Origin: Rubrivivax sp.
GTDB taxonomy: Bacteria > Pseudomonadota > Gammaproteobacteria > Burkholderiales > Burkholderiaceae_C
Length of the DNA stretch: 64,000 bases
Direction: 5' to 3'
Assembly: GCA_022843905.1 (NCBI GenBank)
Contig: JALHMT010000001.1
Span: forward strand, 248,001 to 312,000
In this document: positions 9,190 through 17,981 of the stretch, in pieces
How positions within the stretch are numbered: the stretch's first letter is position 1
How the letters are laid out: every line of letters starts with the position of its first letter
The notes under the pieces: generated by a model
What the model was told of the DNA's origin: nothing
The model's input: only the letters and a program-made list of their open reading frames with translations
Database searches by the model: none
Made by a program: the position numbers and the translations under genes

Positions 9190-10607
9190 CCAGCATGGCC
9201 GGCATCGTGCTGGCGCTGGTGCTGTTGATGACGCTGGCCTACCGCGGCGTGAGCGTGCTGTTGCTGGCGCCGCTGTGTGCCTTGCTGGCCGTGCTGTTCA
9301 GCCCCGAGGCGCCGCTGTTCGCCAGCTACACGCAGGTCTTCATGAGCGCGCTGGGCGGCTTCATCGTGGCCTTCTTTCCGCTGTTCCTGCTGGGGGCGGT
9401 GTTCGGCAAGCTGATGGAAGCCAGCGGCGCGGCGCTGGCCATCGCGCAGGGCATCGTGGGCCGCCTCGGCACGCGTCACGCCGTGCTGGCGATCGTGCTG
9501 GCCTGCGCGGTGCTCACCTACGGCGGCGTGTCGCTGTTCGTGGTGGCCTTTGCCGTGCATCCCATCGCGGCAGCCCTGTTCCGGCGAGCGCAGGTGCCGC
9601 GGCGGCTGATCCCGGCCACCATCGCACTGGGCGCCTTCACCTTCACGATGACGGCGCTGCCGGGCACGCCGGCGATCCAGAACGCGATTCCGATGCCCTT
9701 CTTCGGCACCACGCCGTTTGCCGCGCCCGGCCTGGGCCTGATCGGCGGCGCGGTGATGCTGGCCGGCGGCTGGTGGTGGATCTCCCGCCGCGCGGCAACC
9801 GCCCGGCGCCGCGGCGAAGGCTACGGCGACGAGGCGCCGCCAGGCGTGGCCATCGTGGGCGCAGCCAGCCCCGAACCCCTGCCGCTGCCCTTCGGCATGG
9901 CGATCGCGCCCGTGGTGCTGGTCATCGTGCTGAACTACGCCTTGTCGACCTGGCTCTGGCCGGCGCTGGACACCGGCTACCTGGCCGAAGCCCGCTACGG
10001 CGGCACCAGCGTGCAGGCGGTGCGCGGCATCTGGGCCGTCATCGGCGCCTTGAGTGCCGCCATCGTGCTGCTGGCCGGGCTGTGGTGGCTGGCACGACGT
10101 CGGGCCGCGGCGCCGGGCCTGCCGCTGAAGTCGGTGCTCGAAGAAGGCGCCGGCGCGTCGGTGATGCCGCTGATGAACACCGCCTCCCAGGTCGGCTTCG
10201 GCGCGGTCATCGCGTCGCTGGCCGGCTTCACGCTGATCCGCGACGCGGTGCTGGGCATCGCGCCGGACAACCCACTGGTGTCCATGTCCATCGCCATCAA
10301 CATCCTGGCCGGCATCACCGGCTCGGCCTCGGGCGGCATGAGCATCGCGCTGCAGACGCTGGGCGCGACCTGGCTGGAGATGGGTCGCGCGGCCGGCATC
10401 GCGCCCGACCTGCTGCACCGCGTGACCGCCATCGCCACCGGCGGCCTCGATGCCTTGCCGCACAACGGCGCCGTCATCACGCTGCTGGGCATCTGCGGGC
10501 TCACGCACCGCCAGAGCTACTTCGACATCTTCGTGGTGGCGGTGCTGGTGCCGCTGCTGGCGCTGGTGGCAGTGGTGGTGCTGGGCACGGCGCTGGGCAG
10601 CTTCTGA
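9186..10607 (+). CDS. GntP-family permease
   Basis: 473-aa inner-membrane carrier with about 12 hydrophobic segments, resembling the GntP gluconate/3-hydroxybutyrate permeases. Typical segments are TMTALPGTPAIQNAIPM and GITGSASGGMSIALQTLG, plus LDALPHNGAVITLLGICGLTH near the C terminus. Translation is coupled to the patatin gene by an ATGA overlap, so the carrier probably moves a product or precursor of that hydrolase, with a hydroxy-acid such as 3-hydroxybutyrate the leading guess. A second ATG nine bases on (MAGIV) is an alternative start. Confidence 0.85.
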   Translation: MTSMAGIVLALVLLMTLAYRGVSVLLLAPLCALLAVLFSPEAPLFASYTQVFMSALGGFIVAFFPLFLLGAVFGKLMEASGAALAIAQGIVGRLGTRHAVLAIVLACAVLTYGGVSLFVVAFAVHPIAAALFRRAQVPRRLIPATIALGAFTFTMTALPGTPAIQNAIPMPFFGTTPFAAPGLGLIGGAVMLAGGWWWISRRAATARRRGEGYGDEAPPGVAIVGAASPEPLPLPFGMAIAPVVLVIVLNYALSTWLWPALDTGYLAEARYGGTSVQAVRGIWAVIGALSAAIVLLAGLWWLARRRAAAPGLPLKSVLEEGAGASVMPLMNTASQVGFGAVIASLAGFTLIRDAVLGIAPDNPLVSMSIAINILAGITGSASGGMSIALQTLGATWLEMGRAAGIAPDLLHRVTAIATGGLDALPHNGAVITLLGICGLTHRQSYFDIFVVAVLVPLLALVAVVVLGTALGSF

Positions 10608-10666
10608 CGGCCCCGCGCAGCGCCGCGGCGGCCCGGGCCCGCGCTTGCCGGCTTGCCGCAGCGAAG

Positions 10667-10686
10667 GTGGACGATATATTATCCAC
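10667..10686. promoter_or_regulatory. Operator-like site 1 of the shared regulon
   Basis: GTGGACGATATATTATCCAC is a near-perfect 20-bp inverted repeat, AT-rich in a very GC-rich setting. It lies 92 bases before the MFS gene and contains a TATATT/TATTAT that could serve as the -10 hexamer, so a bound protein would block transcription. Four related sequences occur at 16397, 20898, 21735 and 24308. Confidence 0.6.
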
Positions 10687-10778
10687 TCACGACGAGGTCT
10701 CCGTCCTCTGCGCTCCGTCGTCCAGCGAAGGCTTCGATCAGGGCCATCGTGTCCGCAGCCGTCTCCTGGAGCTCGCCC

Positions 10779-12188
10779 ATGGCCTTGCCGGCCGATTCCC
10801 CGCTCGGCAGCGACCCCACGCCGACCCCAACCGCAGCCGCCGAGCCCGGCGCGCCGCCGTCGTCGTGGTGGACCCTGGCCTTGCTGGTCGCGCTGGCGCT
10901 GTACACGCTGGTCGACCGCCAGATCATCAGCCTGCAGGTCGATGCACTGCGCCAGGAGTTGACGCTGAGCGACTTCCAGATCGGCCTCGTGCAGGGCGTC
11001 AGCGTGGCGCTGTTCACCGCCGTGGCCGGCTACCCGATCGCCTGGCTGGCCGACCGTTTCGACCGCCGCATCGTGCTGGCCTGTTCCATCGCGCTGTGGA
11101 GCATCTCCATGGCGCTGGCCGGCTCCGCCCGCAGCTTCGAAGAGCTTTTCATCGCCAGTGCCTTGATCGGCATCGGCGAGATCGGTCTTCTGCCCATTGC
11201 CTATGCACTGATTCCCGAACTGTTCCGCGGCCGCCAGCGGCACCTGGCGAACTCGACCCTGATCCTGGGCGGCCGCCTGGGCATGGGGCTGGTGATCGCC
11301 TTCAGCGGCTGGCTCATCCACGGCATCGACCTCTGGCGCGAAGCGCTGCCGGAACTGCTGCAGGGCCTGCCCACCTGGCGCCTGGCCTTCCTGGCCACGG
11401 CCCTGCCGGGTCTGATCTTCGTGCCGCTGATCCTGTGGGCGCCGATCTCCCGGCCGGTGCGGGACGCGGTGCCGGCCGCCGGCCCTGCGGTCGCACAGCG
11501 CGCGAGCCGGCGCGCGCCGCCCGTGCTGCCTTTCCTGCGCCGCCAATGGCCGGCCTTCGTGAGCTTCTACCTCGGTGTGGGCTGCATGGTGTTCGGCATC
11601 GGCGGTGTCCTCGCCTTCGCACCGGCGGTGGCCATGCGGCAGATGGGCGCCTCGACGCTGGTGACCGGCAACGGCATGGGCGCAGCCACCTTTGCCGCCA
11701 CCCTGGCGGGGTTTTTCATCGCGCAGGTGGGTTACCGCCGGCTGGAGCCCTGGTTCGGCCTGCGCCTGCCGGCCGCGATGCTGCTGGGCGCAGCCGGCCT
11801 GGGCGCGACGGTCGCCGTCGGCATGCTGTTCTCGCAGAACACGACGCAGCTGTTCATCGGCGTGGGCCTCTACCTCACCGCGGTGATGGCGGGCACGCTG
11901 CTCTACCCGACCGCGCTGCAGGACATCACGCCGGCGCCGATGCGCGCGCGCCTGGTGTCCATCGGGGTCACGACCAACATCGTGCTGGGCTCGCTCGGGC
12001 CTGTAGCGGTGGGTGCCCTGTCCGACCAGTGGAAGGGCCAGGCCGATGCCCTGCTGACGGCCATGGTGGCCGTCGCCGTCGCGGCCATGCTGCTGTCGGC
12101 AGCCCTGCTGGTGCCGGTGCTGCGCCGCTTCCCGGCCACCGTGACCGCGGCGCGCGACGAAGAGGCGCGCTTGGGCGCCGCTCCCTAG
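10779..12188 (+). CDS. MFS transporter, first of a paralogous pair
   Basis: 469-aa major facilitator carrier with 12 predicted membrane spans. The cytoplasmic loop between helices 2 and 3 reads WLADRFDRRIV, the MFS signature. An N-terminal stretch of about 35 residues rich in Pro/Ala precedes helix 1. The start ATG has GGAG about seven bases upstream. The open frame extends 42 codons further, but that extension would place the operator at 10667 inside the coding region, so I rejected it. A second MFS protein of identical length and similar sequence lies at 16448-17857. It faces the TonB-receptor operon tail to tail. Probable role: inner-membrane uptake of the compound imported by that receptor. 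Confidence 0.88.
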   Translation: MALPADSPLGSDPTPTPTAAAEPGAPPSSWWTLALLVALALYTLVDRQIISLQVDALRQELTLSDFQIGLVQGVSVALFTAVAGYPIAWLADRFDRRIVLACSIALWSISMALAGSARSFEELFIASALIGIGEIGLLPIAYALIPELFRGRQRHLANSTLILGGRLGMGLVIAFSGWLIHGIDLWREALPELLQGLPTWRLAFLATALPGLIFVPLILWAPISRPVRDAVPAAGPAVAQRASRRAPPVLPFLRRQWPAFVSFYLGVGCMVFGIGGVLAFAPAVAMRQMGASTLVTGNGMGAATFAATLAGFFIAQVGYRRLEPWFGLRLPAAMLLGAAGLGATVAVGMLFSQNTTQLFIGVGLYLTAVMAGTLLYPTALQDITPAPMRARLVSIGVTTNIVLGSLGPVAVGALSDQWKGQADALLTAMVAVAVAAMLLSAALLVPVLRRFPATVTAARDEEARLGAAP

Positions 12189-12225
12189 GCGCCGGCGAGC
12201 TGCGCCGCGAACGGCTGCGCGCTGT

Positions 12226-13182
12226 TCAGTCCTGCAGCGGCGGGCCGGCGCCCCGGCGCTCGACGATGAGCCCGTAGGCCCGCGGCTCGCGGTGCGCTGC
12301 GAAGTCGAAGATGGTGCTCTTGTACGTGCCTGTCAGCTCGAGATCGCAATCGGCCAGCACCAGCTCGTCGCCCTCGGTGCGCGACTCGGCGACGATCTCG
12401 CCCGACGGCGCCACGATGAGGGTGTCGGCCAGCAGGGCCTGGCCTTCCTCGGTGCCGCCCTTGGCCACCGCCACCGCCCAGGTGGCGTTCTGGTAGGCCC
12501 CGGCCTGCATCACGAGCCGGTGCTGCGCCTTCACGTGGGCGTCATGCCCAGGCGCCTCGGGGTTGTGCAGGGGCGTGTTGTAGCCCACCAGCACCAGTTC
12601 CACGCCCTGCAGCCCGAGCACGCGCCAGGCCTCGGGCCAGCGGCGGTCGTTGCAGATCAGCATCCCCACGATGCCGCCCAGCGCGGGCCAGGCCCGGAAG
12701 CCGCCGTCGCCGGTCTCGAAGCAGCGTTTCTCGAGGTGCTGGAAGGCCGCGCCGGCCCGCGGTTCACGATCGCCCGGCAGGTGCACCTTGCGGTAGCGGC
12801 CGATCACCTCGCCGCTGCGATCGACCAGCACGCTGCTGTTGAAGTGGTGCACCGCGCCGTCGATCACTGCGCGTTCGGCATAGCCGATGTGTACGCCGAT
12901 GCCGAGCCGTCGTGCGGCGTCGAACAGCGGCTGCGTGCCCGGGCCCGGCACGGCGTCCTCGAAGAAGCCTTCGAATTCGGCCGGGTCGTCGATGACCCAG
13001 CGCGGAAAGAAGGAGGTCAGGGCCAGCTCGGGCAGCACCACCAGCGCCGCGCCCCCGGCGGCCGCCGCTTCCACCAGCGCCACCAGGCGACGCAGCACGG
13101 CGGCGCGGCTTTCGTGGCGGCCGATCGGCCCGAGCTGGGCCGCCGCGACGCGCAGCGGGCGCGCGCGCGCCGTGCTGCTCAT
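12226..13182 (-). CDS. N-carbamoyl-D-amino-acid hydrolase (nitrilase superfamily)
   Basis: 318-aa cytoplasmic amidohydrolase that should remove a carbamoyl group from N-carbamoyl-D-amino acids, giving D-amino acid, CO2 and ammonia. It follows the remembered Agrobacterium D-carbamoylase closely. The catalytic triad is Glu52 (LPELALTSFFPRW), Lys132 (RYRKVHLPGD) and Cys177 (LICNDRRWPEAWRV), with the D-carbamoylase-typical FQHLEKR and GYNTPLHNP in between. The ATG overlaps the upstream peptidase stop (ATGA). Third gene of the TonB-receptor operon. No hydantoinase is present, so the natural substrate may be another N-substituted D-amino acid or ureido compound. Confidence 0.85.
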   Translation of the reverse strand: MSSTARARPLRVAAAQLGPIGRHESRAAVLRRLVALVEAAAAGGAALVVLPELALTSFFPRWVIDDPAEFEGFFEDAVPGPGTQPLFDAARRLGIGVHIGYAERAVIDGAVHHFNSSVLVDRSGEVIGRYRKVHLPGDREPRAGAAFQHLEKRCFETGDGGFRAWPALGGIVGMLICNDRRWPEAWRVLGLQGVELVLVGYNTPLHNPEAPGHDAHVKAQHRLVMQAGAYQNATWAVAVAKGGTEEGQALLADTLIVAPSGEIVAESRTEGDELVLADCDLELTGTYKSTIFDFAAHREPRAYGLIVERRGAGPPLQD

Positions 13183-14288
13183 CGCGGCAGCCTGGCGAAG
13201 GGCGGCGCACCCTCGGTCAGCGGCAGCACATGCTGCACCAGCGCCAGCAGGAAGCGCCCCGGTTCCTCGAGCATCACGAAGTGGGCGCTGCGCTCGAAAC
13301 TGACCAGCTGCTTGGACGGGGCATCGAGCGCGTCCAGCCACGCCGCGGCCGCGGCGTGCGGCGTGGCGAGGTCGTAGCGGCCCTGCAGGAGTACCACCGG
13401 CACCTGCAGCGAGCGAAGGCTTCGCAGGTCGCAGGTGGCCAGATCCTGTCCGAGGGACCCTGCGACGATCCAGGCCGAGCCGGCGCGCCAGGCGGCGAGG
13501 TCGCGCTCGTCGTACTCCGGCGCCAGACTGCACAGGTCCGTCATCAACTGCAGGTCGGGCCGCCCGTACCACATGCCGTCGTAACGCGCCGCATGGCGGC
13601 GCAGCGCGCGCACCTGCTCCAGCGGGAAGACGCCGTCGCTGCCCGTGCCGCCGGCAGCGACGTCCATCGCTTCGAGCTCCCGTACCGCGGCTTCGTCGCC
13701 GGCACGGCGTGCCGCCGCCAGCACTTCGCCATGGATCAGGGGTTCGAAGGCGGCCGACACCGCCTGTCCGGTGCCCACGTAGACGCTGAGGAGCTCGGGC
13801 CGGCGCGCAGCCAGAAACACGCCGACCAGCGCGCCCCACGAGTAGCCGAGGACGGCGATGCGCTCCTTGCCCAGGCTGCGCCGCAGGTGTTCGATGACGG
13901 CCTCGCCGTCGCTCACGATGCGTTCCAGCGACATCGTGGGCAGCAGCTGCTCGCGATCGGCGTCGGCGGCGTTCCTGCCCACGCCGCGCTGGTCCCAGTT
14001 GACGACGGTGAAGAAGTCTTCCCAGGGGCTCTGGTAGGCCCAGCTCAAGGGCATCGCCGGGGTGCCCGGGCCACCGTGGATCACCAGCAGGACGGGGTTG
14101 GCACGGTGGCGGCCGCGAATGCAGATCCACTGCCTGTCGCCGCCCACGTCCACCTGCTCCAGCCGCTCGATGCCCTCGGGGGTGGCGATGCGCCGCAGCG
14201 CGGCCAGGGTCTGCGTGGCAAAGGCGCGCCCCGGCCCGGATGGCGCCGGGGGTGTGTCGTCAGGGGATGGAGGCGCCGATTCGCTCAC
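13179..14288 (-). CDS. Alpha/beta hydrolase, proline-iminopeptidase-like (S33)
   Basis: 369-aa protein with the S33 signatures: oxyanion-hole HGGPG at residues 71-75, WDQRG just after residue 97, and the nucleophile elbow GYSWG with Ser150. A catalytic His probably lies in SAHFVMLEEPG near the C terminus. No signal peptide is evident, so it should act in the cytoplasm on an imported peptide or amide. The start is a GTG one base after the TonB-receptor stop, without a clear ribosome-binding site, which suggests coupled translation. It overlaps the D-carbamoylase gene by ATGA. The S33 fold also covers esterases, so the bond cleaved is uncertain. Confidence 0.83.
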   Translation of the reverse strand: MSESAPPSPDDTPPAPSGPGRAFATQTLAALRRIATPEGIERLEQVDVGGDRQWICIRGRHRANPVLLVIHGGPGTPAMPLSWAYQSPWEDFFTVVNWDQRGVGRNAADADREQLLPTMSLERIVSDGEAVIEHLRRSLGKERIAVLGYSWGALVGVFLAARRPELLSVYVGTGQAVSAAFEPLIHGEVLAAARRAGDEAAVRELEAMDVAAGGTGSDGVFPLEQVRALRRHAARYDGMWYGRPDLQLMTDLCSLAPEYDERDLAAWRAGSAWIVAGSLGQDLATCDLRSLRSLQVPVVLLQGRYDLATPHAAAAAWLDALDAPSKQLVSFERSAHFVMLEEPGRFLLALVQHVLPLTEGAPPFARLPR

Positions 14289-14289
14289 G

Positions 14290-16356
14290 TCAGGAGCCGA
14301 AGCTCTTGCGAAGTGTCAGCCCGATGCTGCGCGGCGCCGCGTGGTTGCCTTCCTGGGACGATGCCAGCGGTGCGATCGGGAACAGCAGAGGCTGCTTGTC
14401 GGTCAGGTTCTTCACGTCCAGCGAGACGCTCCAGTCCTTGCCCTCGACGCCGGCGCGCAGGTTGATGTAGTCCTGGGTCGCGCTGCGGAAATCCTGCAGG
14501 GTGGCCACGGTGCCGTTGGGCAGGCCCTGGCGTACCCGGAAGGCGTAGGGATCGGCGTGCTGGTAGTCGACGCGCCACAGGCCCTTGAGGCTGCCGGTCA
14601 GGGCGAATCGCTGGCTCAGTGCGAGCGAGCCGGTCATCTTCGAGACCCCGTCGAAGGCTTCGCCTTCCAGCACCTCGACGTTGGACGTCTTGGCCTTGAT
14701 GTCGCTCCAGCCCACCGTGCCGGTGAGCTCCAGCCCCGCACCCAGGCGGGCGCTGACGGCCACTTCCACGCCGGGGCCTGCGGCCTTGCCGACGTTTTTC
14801 GTCAGCGCCTGGAAGACGCCGGGGCTGATCTCGCTGGCCGCCTGGGCCTGCCGGTCCTTGTAGTCGGCGTAGTAGATCGCGCTGTCGAGGTACAGGCTGC
14901 CGCCCATCAGCATCGCCTTGTGGCCGAGCTCGAGATTCCACAAGGTCTCGGGATCGTAGGTCGTGCCGTTGCCGTTGAAGCCGCCGGAGCGGAAGCCCTT
15001 GGACAGAGTGGCATAGGTCGAGGCGTTGCGGCTCCATTCGTAGCGCGACGACAGGCGCGGACTGAAGGCGTCGAAGCTCGCCTGGCGCGTGGCAAAGGCG
15101 GGAATGGTCGACCCGAAGGAGCGCTCGTCGCGGTAGTAGCGGCCGCCTGCACTGAGCTCGATGCGAGGACTGAACTTCCAGGTGGCGTCTCCGAACACGG
15201 CCGAGGACTTGGAGTCGACCGGGTCGTCGCCGACGCGGCGCAGCGTCGGCACCGCCGGCGTCGAGACGCGGTCGACATCGGACTTGAAGTCCCGCGCCCA
15301 GACGCCCACCGTGTACTGCAGCGGCCCGCTGCCGTTCGAGCTCAGGCGCAGTTCCTGGTTCCACTGCTTGAAGCTGCTGTCGAAGGTGACACGCAGCGCC
15401 CCTCCGGGGCCCAGCGAGGCGTTGAACAGCAAGGCCCGCTTCAGGTAGCCGGTCGAAGAGGTGAGCGTCACCGGTCCGAAGTCGTACTGGACCACCGCGT
15501 TGGCGAGGTCGCTGTTGTCCTTGCCCGCATAGAGCGTGCCGCGTTGGCGGAGTCCGGGATTCGCGACGCTGGCGTAGTTGTCGGTGTCCCCTTCGTAGAC
15601 GGAGTGCAGCGCCAGCAGCGAGATGCTCAGCGCGTCGTTCGGCTGGATCAGCAGCTTGGGACGCACGAAGTAGCGCTTGGCCGAGTTGGCGTCCTTGGCG
15701 CCGATTTGCGGGTAGTCGATCCAGCCGGCCACCTTGTCGCTGCCGGCCGCCACGCGAAGGCCGACCTTGCCTTGCACCAGCGGCATGCCGAAGGCGCCGC
15801 TGAGCCGGTGACCCATCTCGCCCTGGCCTTGCTTGTGCACGTTGGCTTCGACGAATCCGTTGCTCTGGGTCAGGCTGGGGTTGCGCGTGATGTAGCGGAT
15901 CGTGCCGGCCAGCGAGCCTTCACCGTACAACGTGCCCTGCGGGCCCCGCAGCACTTCGATGCGGGCCAGGTCGACCAGCGGGAACGGGGCGTCGCGCTGC
16001 TGCTGGTCGATGGTGACGCCCATCTCGTCGACGTAGGTGCCGACGATCGGCAGGCCGGTGCCGGCGCCGGCGTTCACGCCGCGCAGCTGGATGCGGTTGG
16101 CCCCTGGCGACTGCTCCTGGATGTTCAGCCCCGGAATCGAGTACTGCAGGTCGCGGATGTCGACCGCGCCCCGATCGCGGATCTCCGACTCTCCGATGGC
16201 CGTGACGGCCAGGGGCACGTCGGTGATGCGTTCCGAGCGCTTGGTGGCGGTGACCGTCACGACGTCTGCCCCGGGCGCCGACTGGGCGTGGGCAGGGTGG
16301 GCGGCCAGGAACACCACATAGGGGCTCAGCAGCAGAGTCAGACCAAGGGTTCGCAT
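14290..16356 (-). CDS. TonB-dependent outer-membrane receptor
   Basis: 688-aa ligand-gated outer-membrane channel. A signal peptide (MRTLGLTLLLSPYVVFLAAH, cleaved near AHAQ) precedes a TonB-box-like VVTVTATKR. The plug domain contains SIPGLNIQ, IQLRGVNAG and the conserved IEVLRGPQGTLYG; a long barrel follows. I chose the ATG at 16356, preceded by GGAG, rather than the ATG at 16392 (MNLTLKLAERTP), because the latter sits six bases from the operator-like site with no room for a ribosome-binding site. It leads a three-gene operon with an S33 hydrolase and a D-carbamoylase. This resembles receptors for organic nutrients; the ligand is unknown. Confidence 0.92.
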   Translation of the reverse strand: MRTLGLTLLLSPYVVFLAAHPAHAQSAPGADVVTVTATKRSERITDVPLAVTAIGESEIRDRGAVDIRDLQYSIPGLNIQEQSPGANRIQLRGVNAGAGTGLPIVGTYVDEMGVTIDQQQRDAPFPLVDLARIEVLRGPQGTLYGEGSLAGTIRYITRNPSLTQSNGFVEANVHKQGQGEMGHRLSGAFGMPLVQGKVGLRVAAGSDKVAGWIDYPQIGAKDANSAKRYFVRPKLLIQPNDALSISLLALHSVYEGDTDNYASVANPGLRQRGTLYAGKDNSDLANAVVQYDFGPVTLTSSTGYLKRALLFNASLGPGGALRVTFDSSFKQWNQELRLSSNGSGPLQYTVGVWARDFKSDVDRVSTPAVPTLRRVGDDPVDSKSSAVFGDATWKFSPRIELSAGGRYYRDERSFGSTIPAFATRQASFDAFSPRLSSRYEWSRNASTYATLSKGFRSGGFNGNGTTYDPETLWNLELGHKAMLMGGSLYLDSAIYYADYKDRQAQAASEISPGVFQALTKNVGKAAGPGVEVAVSARLGAGLELTGTVGWSDIKAKTSNVEVLEGEAFDGVSKMTGSLALSQRFALTGSLKGLWRVDYQHADPYAFRVRQGLPNGTVATLQDFRSATQDYINLRAGVEGKDWSVSLDVKNLTDKQPLLFPIAPLASSQEGNHAAPRSIGLTLRKSFGS

Positions 16357-16396
16357 GGGAGTTCGCTCCGCCAGTTTGAGGGTGAGGTTCATGCTA

Positions 16397-16416
16397 GTGG
16401 ATAGGATAATAGACGT
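16397..16416 (-). promoter_or_regulatory. Operator-like site 2, TonB-receptor promoter
   Basis: Written on the + strand the site is GTGGATAGGATAATAGACGT, sharing GTGGATA-nn-ATAAT with the other sites but lacking the closing CCAC arm. On the minus strand it contains TATTAT, a good -10 hexamer, about 50 bases before the chosen receptor start. A repressor here would cover the promoter. It lies between the convergent end of the second MFS gene and the receptor gene. Confidence 0.55.
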
Positions 16417-16447
16417 CAATGCGGGAGTCGTCTGGTGATTGCACTTC

Positions 16448-17857
16448 TCAGACAGGCGGCCGATGGTCAGTATCCTGGCCAGCGTCCGGGGGCTGCAAAG
16501 CGGTCTCGTGAAGACGTGCGGCACGCACCGTCGCCCCGTAGTGCCGGCTGCACCAGGCCAGCATCGCGGCCGACACGACCAGCGCGACCACGGCCGTGCC
16601 CACGGCGGCCCTGAGCAGGCCGTCGGGGTAGGACTTCAGCTGATCCGACAGCGCGCCCACCACGGCCGGGGCCAGGGAGCTGAACACGGTGTTGACGATG
16701 ATGACGATGGAGACCAGCCGGGTGCGCAGGGGCTGCGGCGACATGTCCTGCAGCGCGGTGGGGAACATCATCGAGCCGGTGAAGACGCAGGTCGTCAGCG
16801 CGCCGAACAGCACGAAGAGCTGCGTCGGCGTGGTGGCCTGCAGCATGGGCAGACAGGCCAGCGGCGCCAGCAGCGAGGCGACCATCAGGAAGACGATGGG
16901 AAGCCTCTCGCCCAGACGTCGCGCCAGGGCGCGCGAGCCCAGCGTGCTGACCACCAGGCCGATGCCGGTGGCCAACGCCGTGGCCATCCCCATGCCGTTG
17001 CCGACCTGCACCGCAGTGGCGCCCATCTGGCGCATCGCCACCACGGGCAGGAAGGCGCCGATCGCCGACATGCCGAAGATCAGGGTGCCCAGGCCCGCGT
17101 AGAAGCTGCCGAAGGTGATGGCCTGCTGGCGCAGGAAAGGCCGCACCGGCGGCGCCGGCCTGCGTTCACTGGCCGTGCGGGGCGGACGCGGGGGACGTGC
17201 GACGCCGGGCAGGCGCAACGTCATCACCAGCACGATGAGCAACACGCCGGGCATGGCGGTGGCGAACATGGCCAGTCGCCAGCCCTCGGCATCCTGCAGC
17301 ACCTCGGGCAGCCAGGGTCTGGCGCGGTCGACGTACTGCACCAGGTAGCCGCACAGGGCGATCACGAAGCCGGCGCCGAAACGTCCGGCCACCAGCAGCA
17401 GCGAGTTGGCCAGCTGTCGCTGCGGCCCCTTGAAGAACTCGGGGATCAGCGAATAGGCGATGGGCAGCAGCCCGGCTTCACCCGCGCCCACCAGGGCGCT
17501 GGCGACGAACAGCGCGGTGAAGTCGCCGGCCAGCCCCATCAGCACCATCGATGCGCTCCACACCGCGATGCACAGCGACAGCACGACGCGGCGGTCGAAG
17601 CGGTCGGCCATCCAGGCGATGGGGTAGCCCACCACGGACACCAGGACCGCCACGCTCAGACCCGAGACCAGGCCGATCTGCAGGTCGCTCAGCTGCAGCT
17701 GCTGGCGTATGGTCTCGACCTGCAGCGTGAAGACCGGACGGTCCATCACCACGTACAGCCCCACCAGGATCAGCACCGCGAGGCCCCACCAGGCGGACGC
17801 TGGCGCCCGGGGCGTCGCCGGGGGCTCGGCGGCGGTGGGCGCGGGGGCTGCAGGCAT
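16448..17857 (-). CDS. MFS transporter, second of a paralogous pair
   Basis: 469-aa major facilitator protein with about 12 membrane helices and the loop WMADRFDRRVV. It is clearly related to the carrier at 10779-12188: the same SDLQIGLVSG/SDFQIGLVQG segment, PIAW, LPIAYSLIPE/LPIAYALIPE and FPTALQDMSP/YPTALQDITP. It is the last gene of the dgcN-dgcA-esterase run, separated from the esterase by 124 bases. Two similar carriers in one regulon suggest two related substrates, or uptake paired with export. Confidence 0.88.
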   Translation of the reverse strand: MPAAPAPTAAEPPATPRAPASAWWGLAVLILVGLYVVMDRPVFTLQVETIRQQLQLSDLQIGLVSGLSVAVLVSVVGYPIAWMADRFDRRVVLSLCIAVWSASMVLMGLAGDFTALFVASALVGAGEAGLLPIAYSLIPEFFKGPQRQLANSLLLVAGRFGAGFVIALCGYLVQYVDRARPWLPEVLQDAEGWRLAMFATAMPGVLLIVLVMTLRLPGVARPPRPPRTASERRPAPPVRPFLRQQAITFGSFYAGLGTLIFGMSAIGAFLPVVAMRQMGATAVQVGNGMGMATALATGIGLVVSTLGSRALARRLGERLPIVFLMVASLLAPLACLPMLQATTPTQLFVLFGALTTCVFTGSMMFPTALQDMSPQPLRTRLVSIVIIVNTVFSSLAPAVVGALSDQLKSYPDGLLRAAVGTAVVALVVSAAMLAWCSRHYGATVRAARLHETALQPPDAGQDTDHRPPV

Positions 17858-17981
17858 GAGGCTGTCCTGGGTGCCGGGTCGGTCAGACCGGGGGCGAGCT
17901 GCGGTCGGCGGCGCGGCCCAGCCGATGCAGGCGGGCGTGCGCCACCGCCAGTGCGCCAGGGGCCGGCGTGGCGTTCACGGG

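Noticed and set aside
10608..10666. GC-rich hairpins after the GntP permease as an intrinsic terminator
   Set aside because: Stems can be drawn in almost any sequence of this GC content and no T-run follows, so a terminator call is not supported.
10653..10778. N-terminal extension of the first MFS carrier
   Set aside because: It would place the operator-like site and promoter inside the coding region and add a non-conserved basic stretch; the ATG at 10779 has a ribosome-binding site.
16357..16524. N-terminal extension of the TonB receptor
   Set aside because: It would bury the signal peptide internally and span the operator-like site at 16397.
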